Shown: positions 27,346-35,161, numbered from the stretch's first letter. The stretch is DNA of 64,000 nt from Streptomyces peucetius (GCF_025854275.1 NZ_CP107567.1:5022001-5086000); one strand, 5' to 3'. Numbers and translations are program-made. Notes: generated from the letters alone by a model not told the origin.

Positions 27346-27500
27346 TTAGGAGGTGGAGGTGCCGTTCTCCGAGAGGACCGGGATGTCGCTGAGGATGTGC
27401 GACAGGGGCTCGTCGCCCTTGGCCTGGGTGGAGTTCTCGACGCACTGCTGGCTCTGCGGGGCCGACAGGACCGGGACGTCGTGAACGGTGACACAACCGG
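27346..27500 (-). pseudogene. Truncated second rodlin gene (C-terminal part only)
   Basis: On the minus strand the frame reads VHDVPVLSAPQSQQCVENST, then QAKGDEPLSHILSDIPVLSE and NGTSTS, almost identical to the last ~45 residues of the intact rodlin. Upstream of about 27500 similarity stops and the signal peptide and N-terminal half are gone. The stop codon TAA (27346-27348) is supplied by the end of the IS110 element. A 61-codon frame from 27531 exists but its first ~15 residues are unrelated. Confidence 0.85.
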
Positions 27501-27598
27501 CAGCCCGATCGGATCGGTCATCTCGGTTCACTCCAACGGCCTTGTGCCGTACGGCCCGTATCGGTCGGCCGATGGCAATGAGTTACGGGAAGGGCGGA

Positions 27599-27898
27599 TC
27601 AGCCGCCGAGCGAGACGCCGCCCAACATGGGGGTGGTCGCGGCGGCAGTCTTCACCACCTGCTTGGGCGCGTTGCCCTTGATGGTGTTCAGATCGGTGGC
27701 GACGTCGCCCGCCTGGTCAAGGACGGCCCCGGCGTGGGTGGCGTCCTCCAACTGCGGGAGGGAGGAGGCGATCTCGCCGAGACCGCCGTTCAGGCTCATG
27801 GGGGGCATGCCCGCTGAGCCGGCGGCGAACGCGGGAGTGGCCGCCCCCAGCGCTGCCACGGAACCGGCAAGGATGACAGCAGTCCTCGAGTACTTCAT
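27599..27898 (-). CDS. Small secreted protein in the chaplin/rodlin region
   Basis: 99 residues, ATG 27898 after AGAGGGATGCGAAA. A signal peptide (KYSRTAVILAGSVAALGAAT to AFA) closely resembles that of the neighbouring chaplin, followed by a ~70-residue mature part with GGLGEIASSLPQLEDATHAG and DVATDLNTIKGNAP, ending in GGVSLGG. It has no Cys. It is not a chaplin or rodlin by sequence; it may be another aerial-surface component, judged by context only. Confidence 0.75.
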   Translation of the reverse strand: MKYSRTAVILAGSVAALGAATPAFAAGSAGMPPMSLNGGLGEIASSLPQLEDATHAGAVLDQAGDVATDLNTIKGNAPKQVVKTAAATTPMLGGVSLGG

Positions 27899-28136
27899 GT
27901 TTTCGCATCCCTCTTCCTGGCGGGGTTCTCCGCCGTCGGCAGGGAGTAACGAGCCGGGCTCGTACGGGAAACCCCTTCGATCCGGTGATTCAGTCACCCG
28001 TATGCGGACGAGTGCAGCACACGTCGCCGGGGTCCGCGGACGGTTGCGCCGCAGGTCGGGCGGCGGTCCGGGTGCCCCGCTCCGCAGCGCCCCACCGGGC
28101 GTGACGCTGCCCGCCCTTGATCGTTGACGGGTGGCA

Positions 28137-28484
28137 TCAGGCCTTGCCCGGCCATGGCCCGCCGGGGCGGGGGCCGTTGGCGGTTGCTGTCGGTGGGCGG
28201 CCCCCGGGATCGGGCTGGGGCCAGGCGGTGTGCCGGTCGTGGAGCCAGCCCCGGCGCGGCGGGGGAGTGGGACGGACCCGCTGTTCCTCCGCCGACGGGG
28301 ACGGGAACAGGGTGAGCCGTGTCCACTCCCCGTCCGGCCGACCCGGCATGGTCCGGCCCTCGGCCGCCCACTCGCGCGCCAGCTGGTCGTAGATCGGGCT
28401 GCCGCCGGGCGGCGGTGCCGCCGGTGCCGGCTCCGTTCTCGTCTGCACGCGCTGCCACTGAGCCGGAGCGGTAGTCCTTGCCAT
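28137..28484 (-). CDS. Conserved hypothetical protein, Pro-rich
   Basis: 115 residues from ATG 28484 (an in-frame extension to 28727 looks spurious). A basic, Pro/Ala-rich N-terminus is followed by a compact motif SPIYDQLAREWAAEGRTMPG then PDGEWTRLTLFPS, which I recognise as recurring in small Streptomyces proteins of unknown function, and a Pro/Arg-rich tail. No signal peptide. The ribosome-binding site is weak. Confidence 0.55.
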   Translation of the reverse strand: MARTTAPAQWQRVQTRTEPAPAAPPPGGSPIYDQLAREWAAEGRTMPGRPDGEWTRLTLFPSPSAEEQRVRPTPPPRRGWLHDRHTAWPQPDPGGRPPTATANGPRPGGPWPGKA

Positions 28485-28901
28485 ACCACGGCCAACGCGC
28501 ACGCCGTATCCGAGGTCACTGCCACGCAGGTACGTTGGGGTACGGGAGGAACGGCCTTTCGAGCCCGTCGCCCAGGCGTAGTGAGATGCACCCCCTGCGA
28601 GACGTGGCGTGCCGTCGGCGTTTCCCTCCGCGCGGAACAGCCCGCTTCGGCGAACATCTTCAGTTCGCCGTTCGCCGTTCGCTGTTCGTCGCTCGCCGCC
28701 GAAGCCTTGCCAGTCGGCGAACACCACGACGACCGACTGATGTTCGAGACCTCACGGCCCCCGCCCCCTACGGCCGCACTGCACCGCCGGAACCGTCGAA
28801 CGCACGCGGGACCCAGTGAGGGTCCGGCCCCCGAACCCGTTCACCCGGGCAGGTGAACGAGGCAGCGGCCGGGGGGCGGCAGGGCACTAAGGTGCCGAGC
28901 C
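28485..28901. other. Intergenic region with heptamer repeats, no gene seen
   Basis: This lies between the divergent 115-residue protein and the DUF5949 gene. All frames have shadow character. The only structure noted is the heptamer array at 28673-28707. Confidence 0.4.
28673..28707. repeat. Five imperfect heptamer repeats (GTTCGCC)
   Basis: Units GTTCGCC, GTTCGCC, GTTCGCT, GTTCGTC, GCTCGCC lie head to tail. The complement CGGCGAAC occurs just upstream (28648-28655), so a hairpin is also possible. Confidence 0.6.
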
Positions 28902-29402
28902 ATGACCACTGCCAAGCCCCCCAAAACGGCCGTCGACCGAGCCGAGTTGGGCACCCTCGCCCTGCTCGCCTGGACCGGTGACCCGGCCCAGGGCCACGAC
29001 ACGCCGTATCTGATCGCATACTCCCTCGGCGACGGCACCGGCGGCGGCGAGGCGGCGGCCGCCGCCTCCCTGGCGGTGATCGAACAGCTCGGGCTCACTA
29101 CGGGCGACGTCATGCACGACCACACCGTCGTAGGCGTCTCCCCGATCCAGCTGCTCGTCCAGGGTGGCCAGGCCGTCGTCAACATGCGCTACCTGAGCGC
29201 CCAGTGCCCCGTCCCTGCCGAATGGCTGGCAGCCGCCGAACGGCGAGGCCATGTGCACTTCATGATCTCCGGACGCGCGTGGCCCGAGGCGAAGCCCGGC
29301 GTGCCCGTCACGGAGGAGATTTTGCGGGCCCACCTCGGCGACGAGGACGTGCTCAATGACACGGCCCACGTCCTGCTGCCGGTGTCCCAGCTGCGACGCT
29401 GA
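28902..29402 (+). CDS. DUF5949 family protein
   Basis: 166 residues from ATG 28902. The order ELGTLALLAWTGDPAQGHDT, PYLIAYSLGDGTGGGEAAAA, then HVHFMISGRAWPEAKPG is that of the Streptomyces DUF5949 group. Soluble, no signal peptide, single domain. Function unknown. It stands alone between the heptamer-repeat region and a long gene-poor stretch. Confidence 0.7.
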   Translation: MTTAKPPKTAVDRAELGTLALLAWTGDPAQGHDTPYLIAYSLGDGTGGGEAAAAASLAVIEQLGLTTGDVMHDHTVVGVSPIQLLVQGGQAVVNMRYLSAQCPVPAEWLAAAERRGHVHFMISGRAWPEAKPGVPVTEEILRAHLGDEDVLNDTAHVLLPVSQLRR

Positions 29403-30070
29403 CAGCCGACGGCCCCGCACACAGCCGCTCACCGTCGCTCGAACGCGAACGGCAGCGTACGGATCCTGTTGTCGAAGCCGGAGTCCACCGGGCCCGGACG
29501 GCCGGCCGACCGAAGTTCACTGTGCCGACCGAGCATTTCGTGGAGACTGCGCCTTCATCTCCCTCCGCACGAGATGGGCGCCGAGGCAGCAGTGGCGAGC
29601 CCCGGTGCCTCACTCGCAGCGCCGCCCACCCAGCGGCGCGACGAGCTGCACGGCGGCCCCGCGGCCACACCGCTGCAGGCCGCGCTGATTGCCCCGGTGG
29701 TGCAGAGAACCCCGTCGGCAGGTCTGCTGCTGTGCTGCGTTCGCGGGCCGGGCCTCGACCGGACGACCAGCCCTTTCGCCGCGCTCTTGTTGTCAACGCC
29801 GAAGCACCGATACGTCGCAGGAGCGAACCACCGGGGAAGGCGGCGACACGAACCGGAGCACCAGCAGTTCTGCGGTGCCCAGCGGTGAGCGGCTCCGCGA
29901 CGCGGAGGCCCGCGAGGCCGCGGAGGCCTGAGACGCGGGTGGCAACCGCCGTACCGAGCGTCGAGGTACGGATCGACGGCGACGCCCGCTGTACGTCATG
30001 CGGTGCGTGGACGCGCTACGCCTGATTCAGGTCACAAGGGCAGGCCGGGAATCACCGGACGGCCCGTTCC
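29403..30070. other. Gene-poor region, about 670 bases
   Basis: No frame on either strand shows consistent coding character or a family I recognise. The stretch may be decayed DNA between DUF5949 and the second chaplin. Confidence 0.4.
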
Positions 30071-30127
30071 TGTGCGGACTCATCCGCACAGACCGCGGCC
30101 TCCCCTGCGTGGTGCAGGGGAGGCCGC
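30071..30127 (-). terminator. Twin hairpin terminator of the Cys-containing chaplin
   Basis: The first hairpin downstream of the chaplin (minus strand) is a perfect 14-bp stem (30095-30108 with 30114-30127, 5-base loop). The second is a perfect 8-bp stem with a 4-base loop (30071-30090). Confidence 0.85.
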
Positions 30128-30150
30128 AGCGTTCATCAGCCGTGCGGTAC

Positions 30151-30399
30151 TCAGATGCCGTCGCTGTTCGTGCACCCGTTGCCGAAGGCCGGGTTGAGCA
30201 GCCCGATGACACTCACCGAGTCGCCGCAGACGTTGAGCGGCACGTGGACCGGGACCTGGGCGGCGTTGCCCGAGGCGACACCCGGGGAGCCGGTGGCCGT
30301 GCCGAGCGCTCCGGCGTCGGCGGCAGCCATGCCGGCACCGCCGGCGAGGATGGCACCCGTGCCGGCCACAATGGCGGCGGCCTTCGCGATACGCGACAT
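30151..30399 (-). CDS. Short chaplin with two cysteines
   Basis: 82 residues from ATG 30399, six bases after AAGGAG; the upstream TTG is less likely. The signal peptide ends near GMAAA, then comes a single chaplin domain: DAGALGTATGSPGVASGNAA, QVPVHVPLNVCGDSVSVIGL, LNPAFGNGC, with Cys58 and Cys76 conserved as in ChpD-ChpH. The mature ~55-residue peptide is secreted and assembles at the air-water interface and on aerial hyphae. It stands alone and has its own terminators. Confidence 0.92.
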   Translation of the reverse strand: MSRIAKAAAIVAGTGAILAGGAGMAAADAGALGTATGSPGVASGNAAQVPVHVPLNVCGDSVSVIGLLNPAFGNGCTNSDGI

Positions 30400-31215
30400 C
30401 AACTTCTCCTTGCAAGACGAGAGGCGGCCGCAGGGGCTGCGGCCTTGACGTCCCGTTCAACGCAGAAAACGGACGCGGGTAACGGATCGCCGCAAAGTCA
30501 GACACCAACGGTTTGGTCGACACCCTCGCGGGGGAAGCGGCCGGAGGAGACCGAGCAGGAACAACGTCGAGGGTTGCATCGACGGCGGTGCAGGCCCTCG
30601 TCGCCGAGGCCTCCGCGGTTCACGGCCGGCTGGCCCCGCGACGAGACGGACAGTATCTCGGTCGCCGGGCTGCGGGCCCGTGCGGCACCGCGACAGAGAA
30701 TCCCGGGCTTTTGAGAGCAGTCGAGAGCGAGTGCGCTGGTCTCCGCCAACCCCACGCGGGGACGCCATGGTTGGTGACGAGCAAACGACCCCTCGATGTC
30801 GCCGACAGCGGATCGGAGGACTCGTGGTCCTGGCCCAGGGCGTCTGGGCCGGCGAACTGGCCGTGGCTCCAGCCGCTTTCACTGTCGGCTCATCGGATTG
30901 GCATTCGACCATGACCGCACCGACCCGAGCGATCACGATTCTGAATCCAGTCAACGAATGACTGAAGAGCTCGCCCAAGCGCCTTGTGGCTCGCCGGGAT
31001 TCACGACATCGGCCTCAAAGGAGCTGTGCTCTGATGCGTACGTTCGGGTGGTATGTGTGGTCGAAGTGCCCGACAACGGGTGATGTCGTAACGGTCACCT
31101 CGTAACTTTGGTGACAATGACGGGGGTTCGGACTCCGGTCTCGTCGGCACCGCTCTCGAGACCTCGTGTCAGCCATCTGACATCGGCCGGATCCATCCCT
31201 TCCCACGCCAACTCC
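30400..31215. other. Gene-poor, lower-GC stretch upstream of the TPR gene
   Basis: About 800 bases without a convincing gene. From about 30850 to 31250 the G+C content drops visibly relative to the surroundings, which fits acquired or decaying DNA. A plus-strand frame ending at 30961 (LVVLAQGVWAGELAVAPAAF and on) has no recognisable match. Confidence 0.35.
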
Positions 31216-31851
31216 ATGAGATGTGACCAAGTGAAACGTAGTCGATTGTGGACAGGGTTCGCCGTAATGGCAATGGTCGCCGTCGGGGTAACGGCATGGG
31301 TGGTTCTCTCCCGGCCGGCCGCGAACCCGGAATCCGAGGGAAAGTCAGCGGCCCAGACCGTTGCGAAGGCGCAGGCACTCGTGCAGGCCGGCCTTATGCA
31401 GTCGCAGTACGAGGACTTCTCTGGGGCGGCCCGCACCTTCAAGCGTGTTCTGGAGCTGGATCCGGAAAACAAACTGGCCTGGTTCAACCTGGGCGTCATC
31501 GCACAGCGTGACGGCAGGACGGCTGATGCGCGTGAGGCTTATGACAGGGCATTGGGGATCGATCCGAAATTTACGTCTGCCCTCTTCAATGAAGCGGTGC
31601 TGCTCGAGTCGAGTGATCCCGATCGGGCTGTCACGCTCCTGAAACGCGCTGTTGCCGCCGACCCGAAGGCCTCCACGGCCTACCTGCGCCTCGGGCAGGC
31701 CCTGGCGAAGAAAGGTCGCGACGACGATGCCGAGGACGCATTCCGTCGTGCCGTTGCGACCGATCCCGAGCTGCACTCTCTCGTACCGGAATCGTTCCAG
31801 GATTCCGTAAGCCCATCACCGTCAACGAGCCAAGCAGGTACCACCAGATGA
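31216..31851 (+). CDS. Membrane-anchored TPR protein
   Basis: 211 residues from ATG 31216 (GTG 31231 is an alternative). One N-terminal membrane helix (LWTGFAVMAMVAVGVTAWVV) is followed by three to four TPR units: FSGAARTFKRVLELDPENKL, AWFNLGVIAQRDGRTADARE, AYDRALGIDPKFTSALFNEA, and two more with DPDRAVTLLKRAVAADPKAS. A Ser/Pro/Thr tail follows. The stop overlaps the glycosyltransferase start by four bases, so the two are made together; TPR scaffolds often hold sugar-transfer enzymes at the membrane. Confidence 0.85.
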   Translation: MRCDQVKRSRLWTGFAVMAMVAVGVTAWVVLSRPAANPESEGKSAAQTVAKAQALVQAGLMQSQYEDFSGAARTFKRVLELDPENKLAWFNLGVIAQRDGRTADAREAYDRALGIDPKFTSALFNEAVLLESSDPDRAVTLLKRAVAADPKASTAYLRLGQALAKKGRDDDAEDAFRRAVATDPELHSLVPESFQDSVSPSPSTSQAGTTR

Positions 31852-33122
31852 CGTCGACTGCGACACCGAGGTTCTCCGTCTTCACTCCCACCCACAGGCC
31901 GCGATTCCTTGATGAGTGCCTGGCGTCCCTGCAGGCGCAGACCTGCGCGGACTGGGAGTGGATCGTCCTGCTCAACAACGGCGCCCGATGGCGGCCGGAG
32001 CGCCCCGATGAGCGTGTCCGCGTGGAGATCGCGGACGAAATCCACGGCGTCGGGGCGGCCAAACGCAGGGCCTGTGAACTGGCGCGTGGAGAGATCCTCG
32101 TAGAACTCGACCACGACGATCTGCTGGCGAAGGGGTGCCTGGCTGAGCTCGCCGAGGCATTCGACGCTCATCCCGACGCTGTTTTCGTCTACAGCAACAC
32201 CGCGCAGATCACCGAGGACGGAAAGCGCGACGAGACCCGCTTCAACGAGGCGCACGGCTGGCAGTACGAAGATGTGGACGTCGACGGCCGCCGGCTGATG
32301 CAAGCCATGTCCATGGACCCGACGCCGCACAACGTTTCGTACATCTGGTACGCCCCCAACCACGTACGGGCGTTCCGCAAGGACGTCTACGAAAAGGTCG
32401 GCGGATACGACGCCACCCGTACGGTCCTGGACGACCAGGACCTCATGTGCCGCCTCTTCCAAGCCGGCGACTTCCACCACATTCCTCGCTGCCTGTACCT
32501 CCAGCGGATCCACCCCGCGAACACGCAGCGCGATCCGGAGATCAACGCGCACATCCAGCGTGAGACCGTCGCCCTGTACGACAAGTACATCGAGGCCAAC
32601 GCCCTGGCCTGGACCCAGCGTCGCGGACTGTACGCGCTGGACCTCGGTGCAGCCCACCGGAAGCCGCCCGGCTATCTGGGGGTGGACCAGTATCCGGGAG
32701 AGGGCGTCGACATCGTCGCGACCCTGCCCGGGAAGCTGGACCTGCCCGACAACTCGGTGGGTCTGATGCGGGCGGTGGACTTCCTCGAGCACGTGCCCGC
32801 GAAGGTGCCCCTGATCAACGAGCTGTACCGGCTGCTGGCACCCGGGGGCATGCTCCTCACCATGACCCCCAGCGCCGACGGCCGCGGCGCGTACCAGGAT
32901 CCGACGCACGTGGCCTTCTACAACGAGAACTCCTTCTGGTACTACACGGACAACCAGTACCGGACCTTCGTGCCCGAGATCCAGGCCCGGTTCCAGAATT
33001 CACGACTGGTCACCTACTACCCGACCGACTGGCACTCCAAGAACAACATCTCCTACGTCGTGGCGAACCTCATCGCGGTGAAGGAGGGCGCCGCGCGGTG
33101 CGGCGGACCGCTGCGGGTCTAG
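31848..33122 (+). CDS. Bifunctional GT2 glycosyltransferase / SAM-dependent methyltransferase
   Basis: 424 residues. Residues ~8-235 form a GT-A GT2 domain: FSVFTPTHRPRFLDECLASL, DWEWIVLLNNGARW, AAKRRACELARGEILVELDH with DHDD as metal motif, and GGYDATRTVLDDQDLMCRLF as the acceptor/catalytic region. Residues ~255-410 form a compact class I methyltransferase: LYALDLGAAHRKPPGYLGVD, LPDNSVGLMRAVDFLEHVPA, NELYRLLAPGGMLLTMTPSA. The fusion suggests transfer of a sugar and its methylation, or methylation of the same acceptor. It is coupled to the preceding TPR anchor and ends at a hairpin terminator. Substrate unknown. Confidence 0.88.
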   Translation: MTSTATPRFSVFTPTHRPRFLDECLASLQAQTCADWEWIVLLNNGARWRPERPDERVRVEIADEIHGVGAAKRRACELARGEILVELDHDDLLAKGCLAELAEAFDAHPDAVFVYSNTAQITEDGKRDETRFNEAHGWQYEDVDVDGRRLMQAMSMDPTPHNVSYIWYAPNHVRAFRKDVYEKVGGYDATRTVLDDQDLMCRLFQAGDFHHIPRCLYLQRIHPANTQRDPEINAHIQRETVALYDKYIEANALAWTQRRGLYALDLGAAHRKPPGYLGVDQYPGEGVDIVATLPGKLDLPDNSVGLMRAVDFLEHVPAKVPLINELYRLLAPGGMLLTMTPSADGRGAYQDPTHVAFYNENSFWYYTDNQYRTFVPEIQARFQNSRLVTYYPTDWHSKNNISYVVANLIAVKEGAARCGGPLRV

Positions 33123-33138
33123 GGAGGCCCCGGACATG

Positions 33139-33191
33139 TCCGGCAAGGCGCCCGGCGGGCTGTCAGCTCCTGCCGGGCGCCTTCTTGCCGG
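33139..33191. terminator. Stem-loop between convergent GT2-methyltransferase and cold-shock operons
   Basis: The core is a perfect 12-bp inverted repeat (33145-33156 and 33172-33183, 15-base loop). Beyond a 3-base bulge the stem continues with CCGGCAAG/CTTGCCGG. The stop codon of the small minus-strand gene lies in the loop, so it can serve both sides. Confidence 0.75.
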
Positions 33192-33444
33192 ACGGGGCGA
33201 AGGCGCGGCGAGTGCACCGGGGCCCCGGCCGGCCGTGCTGGTCGACCACCTCGTGCACGGCCCGGCGCTGTGCCGCCGGGCAAAGGGCGGCCGCGAAGTC
33301 GGGGCCGTGCGCTCCGTGGAGCCAGGCGGTGCCCACGGTGCAGCCGGTGTGCGGCAGCGATCGGGGACGGTTGCCGACAGGACCTGCACGACGCCTCACG
33401 GACTGCCGTCCCAGCTGTTCACGCCAGGGTGGGTCGGCACTCAT
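33163..33444 (-). CDS. Small hypothetical protein coupled to the cold-shock-like gene
   Basis: 93 residues. ATG 33444 overlaps the stop of the preceding cold-shock-like gene in an ATGA, so it is probably translated by coupling. Codon third positions are strongly G/C, as in genuine genes here. Basic protein with three Cys (HTGCTVGTAW, FAAALCPAAQ, PGPRCTRRAF), ending SGKKAPGRS. I do not recognise the family. Confidence 0.55.
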   Translation of the reverse strand: MSADPPWREQLGRQSVRRRAGPVGNRPRSLPHTGCTVGTAWLHGAHGPDFAAALCPAAQRRAVHEVVDQHGRPGPRCTRRAFAPSGKKAPGRS

Positions 33445-33686
33445 GGAGGGTCGTCCACTCGGGATGCCCAGCAACCAGGCTCTGTCCGGCGGACGTTCTC
33501 AGCCCGGACCCCTTCCGAGTCCGCCATGACGTCGAAGCTGACCTTGTCGCCCGTCATCAATCCACGGGCGCGACAGCACATCTGGATGGCAGAAAAGTAC
33601 ACAATGGCGTCCGGCTCCCCGCCGTTCCTCACGATGACACCGTACCCCTCGTCCGGGCCGAACCACTTCACAGTCCCTCTTGGCAC
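33441..33686 (-). CDS. Divergent cold-shock-domain protein
   Basis: 81 residues from GTG 33686. It begins PRGTVKWFGPDEGYGVIVRN, matching the CspA opening GTVKWFN, then IVYFSAIQ for the RNP2-like strand and GDKVSFDVMADSEGVRAENV. The RNP1 motif KGFGFI is changed to EGYGVI and an insertion (GGEP) precedes the second strand, so RNA binding may be altered. Canonical CSPs are ~67 residues; this one has a 12-residue C-terminal extension. Confidence 0.8.
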   Translation of the reverse strand: MPRGTVKWFGPDEGYGVIVRNGGEPDAIVYFSAIQMCCRARGLMTGDKVSFDVMADSEGVRAENVRRTEPGCWASRVDDPP

Positions 33687-33889
33687 GCCCTCAACCCCTT
33701 CAAGCAGCCGGATGTGAACTCAGGACTGCGGGTCAGGTCCTTGCGGTTCGCCCAGGCGCGACATTCCCCCATGCGAGCGAACGCGATTCCGGCCGGGAAT
33801 CACGGGACAGCTCGCCGGCGATGTCGACGCACCGTCATCGGCACGGTGCGGTGCGGGCCCATGCCTGCCCTGCCGTCAGTTCTCATCGA

Positions 33890-34100
33890 TCACGGGCATC
33901 GGATCCCATCGCTGTGCCGGCTCCGGAGGAAGCTCGGCTGCCGCGTCATGCCCACCAGCTCGACGCGGCCGCCGATGCTCTCCAAGCGGTACGCGAACGG
34001 CCGCCCATGGGGACAGCCGGAGAAGTCGACGGCGAAGCCGTCGTTCTGACAGCCGCCCGGACGGCGGGCCGGGCAGATGCCCTGAATCCGCGACGGCGCC
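33890..34100 (-). other. Possible coding relic downstream of the collagen-like gene
   Basis: A minus-strand frame with good third-position GC reads RIQGICPARRPGGCQNDGFA, VDFSGCPHGRPFAYRLESIG, GRVELVGMTRQPSFLRS and stops at 33890. No start codon with a ribosome-binding site is visible and the collagen-gene terminator lies directly upstream. It may be the tail of a lost gene. The rest of 33687-34112 shows nothing. Confidence 0.3.
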
Positions 34101-34112
34101 GGAAATGCGGAC

Positions 34113-34142
34113 GGTGCCCCGAGACCGAGGCCTCGGGGCACC
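34113..34142 (-). terminator. Terminator of the collagen-like gene
   Basis: A perfect 11-bp inverted repeat (34113-34123 and 34132-34142) with an 8-base loop, starting about 20 bases after the stop on the minus strand. Confidence 0.85.
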
Positions 34143-34163
34143 GCCAATTCCTTCCGGTACCTG

Positions 34164-34793
34164 TTACGCGTCGTGGCAGATCGCGAAGGCGATGACCTCG
34201 CCGACGGTGGCGGAGGCCTGCCATCCAGTGGCAGGGTCGCCGACCGGCGCACTCTCCGAGACGTTGACGGCCTCGCCGATAAGGGTCTGGAACCCCTGGT
34301 AGCCGCCACCGGTGGCGACGTCGTCACCGGCGCAGAGGGCAGTCGACTGCGGCCCCTGGGGTCCGGCCACGACGTAGGTCTCAAGCGTGTCAGCACCCTG
34401 CGGGCCCTGCGCACCCTGCGCACCCTGCGCACCCTGCGCACCCTGCGGGCCCGGCGCACCCTGGAAGCCCTGCGCACCCTGCGCTCCCTGCGGGCCCTCC
34501 TCGCCCGGCACACCCGGCGCGCCCTGGAAGCCCTGCGGGCCCTGGAAGCCCCGCGGGCCTCGCTCGCCCTTCGGGCCACGGTCGCCCTTCGGGCCGCGGT
34601 CGCGGTCGGCGCTGGTGGCACTAGTGGCGCCAGCGGGGCCCGGCAGCCCCATGCTGTGCTGGGTGCCGGACCGCTGGATGGCGTCGGCGACGGCCGTCGT
34701 GCTCGGGACGACATTGAGCGCAACGGCAAGGGTCCCCGCCGAAACCAGAGTTGCGGACCTCATGCGTGAACTTCGGGTCGTTTTACGGCTCAC
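34164..34793 (-). CDS. Secreted collagen-like (Gly-X-Y) repeat protein
   Basis: 209 residues, GTG 34793 after GAGGAAGG. A signal peptide ([20 protein letters not shown], cleavage near TAVA) leads to GPAGAT, then about 26 uninterrupted Gly-X-Y triplets ([20 protein letters not shown] onward), first charged, then rich in GAQ. A C-terminal ~60-residue globular domain follows ([20 protein letters not shown] to IAFAICHDA) with a Cys pair. The triplets should form a triple helix and the end domain probably trimerises it. The protein is exported, with no LPXTG anchor. Role unknown. Confidence 0.85.
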   Translation of the reverse strand: MSRKTTRSSRMRSATLVSAGTLAVALNVVPSTTAVADAIQRSGTQHSMGLPGPAGATSATSADRDRGPKGDRGPKGERGPRGFQGPQGFQGAPGVPGEEGPQGAQGAQGFQGAPGPQGAQGAQGAQGAQGPQGADTLETYVVAGPQGPQSTALCAGDDVATGGGYQGFQTLIGEAVNVSESAPVGDPATGWQASATVGEVIAFAICHDA

Positions 34794-34984
34794 AAGAGAA
34801 CCTTCCTCACGGAACTGGAGTGATCACATCGCAAGCGTGCCCACTTCTTAAGCGCGCTTGATTCGCCTGCGTGTCGCGTCGCCCACGGCCACGGACAGGA
34901 CCATCCTTCACTTTTCGGCCACCGAATGATCACGGGTTGGCCGTGTTGCGGATGAGGATCACCCGGGCGGCCGTAAAACCTCAC

Positions 34985-35052
34985 AAGAATTCGCATACAG
35001 GTGAATGGATTTGGCGGGTGGAGACAGGCATGCCTTGGCGAGGAATCCCGCG
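34985..35052 (+). mobile_element. IS5-type transposase fragment
   Basis: The plus frame reads [22 protein letters not shown], which corresponds to the N-terminal WRxRTGxPWRDLP motif of IS5/IS4-type transposases. Nothing else of the gene or of its inverted repeats is visible. Confidence 0.55.
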
Positions 35053-35161
35053 GGCAATAGGCCATGGGCTCGTCGAAGACCGGCAGCAATTTCTTGGATA
35101 CCGCCCGCTTCAACGGCCGAAGTCGCGAGCCGGTGCCGCCGGCCGGCAGAATTCCTCGCAC
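35053..35161 (-). pseudogene. 5' fragment of a glucose-1-phosphate thymidylyltransferase gene (rmlA)
   Basis: From GTG 35161 the minus strand reads [35 protein letters not shown], the nucleotide-binding signature of RmlA (usually [36 protein letters not shown]). Similarity ends where the IS5-type fragment begins, so an insertion-linked deletion probably removed the rest. RmlA makes dTDP-glucose for deoxysugars. Confidence 0.75.

Larger units (their letters stand above)
25908..27350 (+). mobile_element. IS110-family insertion sequence, about 1.44 kb
   Basis: One DEDD-type transposase gene with a long 5' non-coding end (~235 bases) and a very short 3' end (~13 bases) is the layout of the IS110 subgroup. 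There are no terminal inverted repeats. Boundaries are inferred from three things. The left flank TGCGGTGATCAG is the same as the 3' end region of the intact rodlin (24515-24527). The right flank resumes rodlin coding sequence exactly at its C-terminus. The trinucleotide AGG is present at both junctions (25907-25909 and 27348-27350), so the precise cut lies within AGG. Excision of the element would give TCAGGAGGTGG, a normal rodlin stop region. Confidence 0.82.

Noticed and set aside
29469..29888. 140-codon plus-strand ORF in the gap after DUF5949
   Set aside because: Composition is Pro/Arg/Ser-rich like other shadow frames, with no motif or ribosome-binding site.
30680..30961. 93-codon plus-strand ORF ending LNPVNE
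   Set aside because: No recognised family and no ribosome-binding site; region is gene-poor and of changed composition, so I left it as unexplained DNA.
34387..34851. Cys-Pro-Gly-rich plus-strand ORF (repeating CAPCAPCG)
   Set aside because: It is the antisense reading of the collagen Gly-X-Y repeats; the minus strand has the signal peptide and ribosome-binding site.
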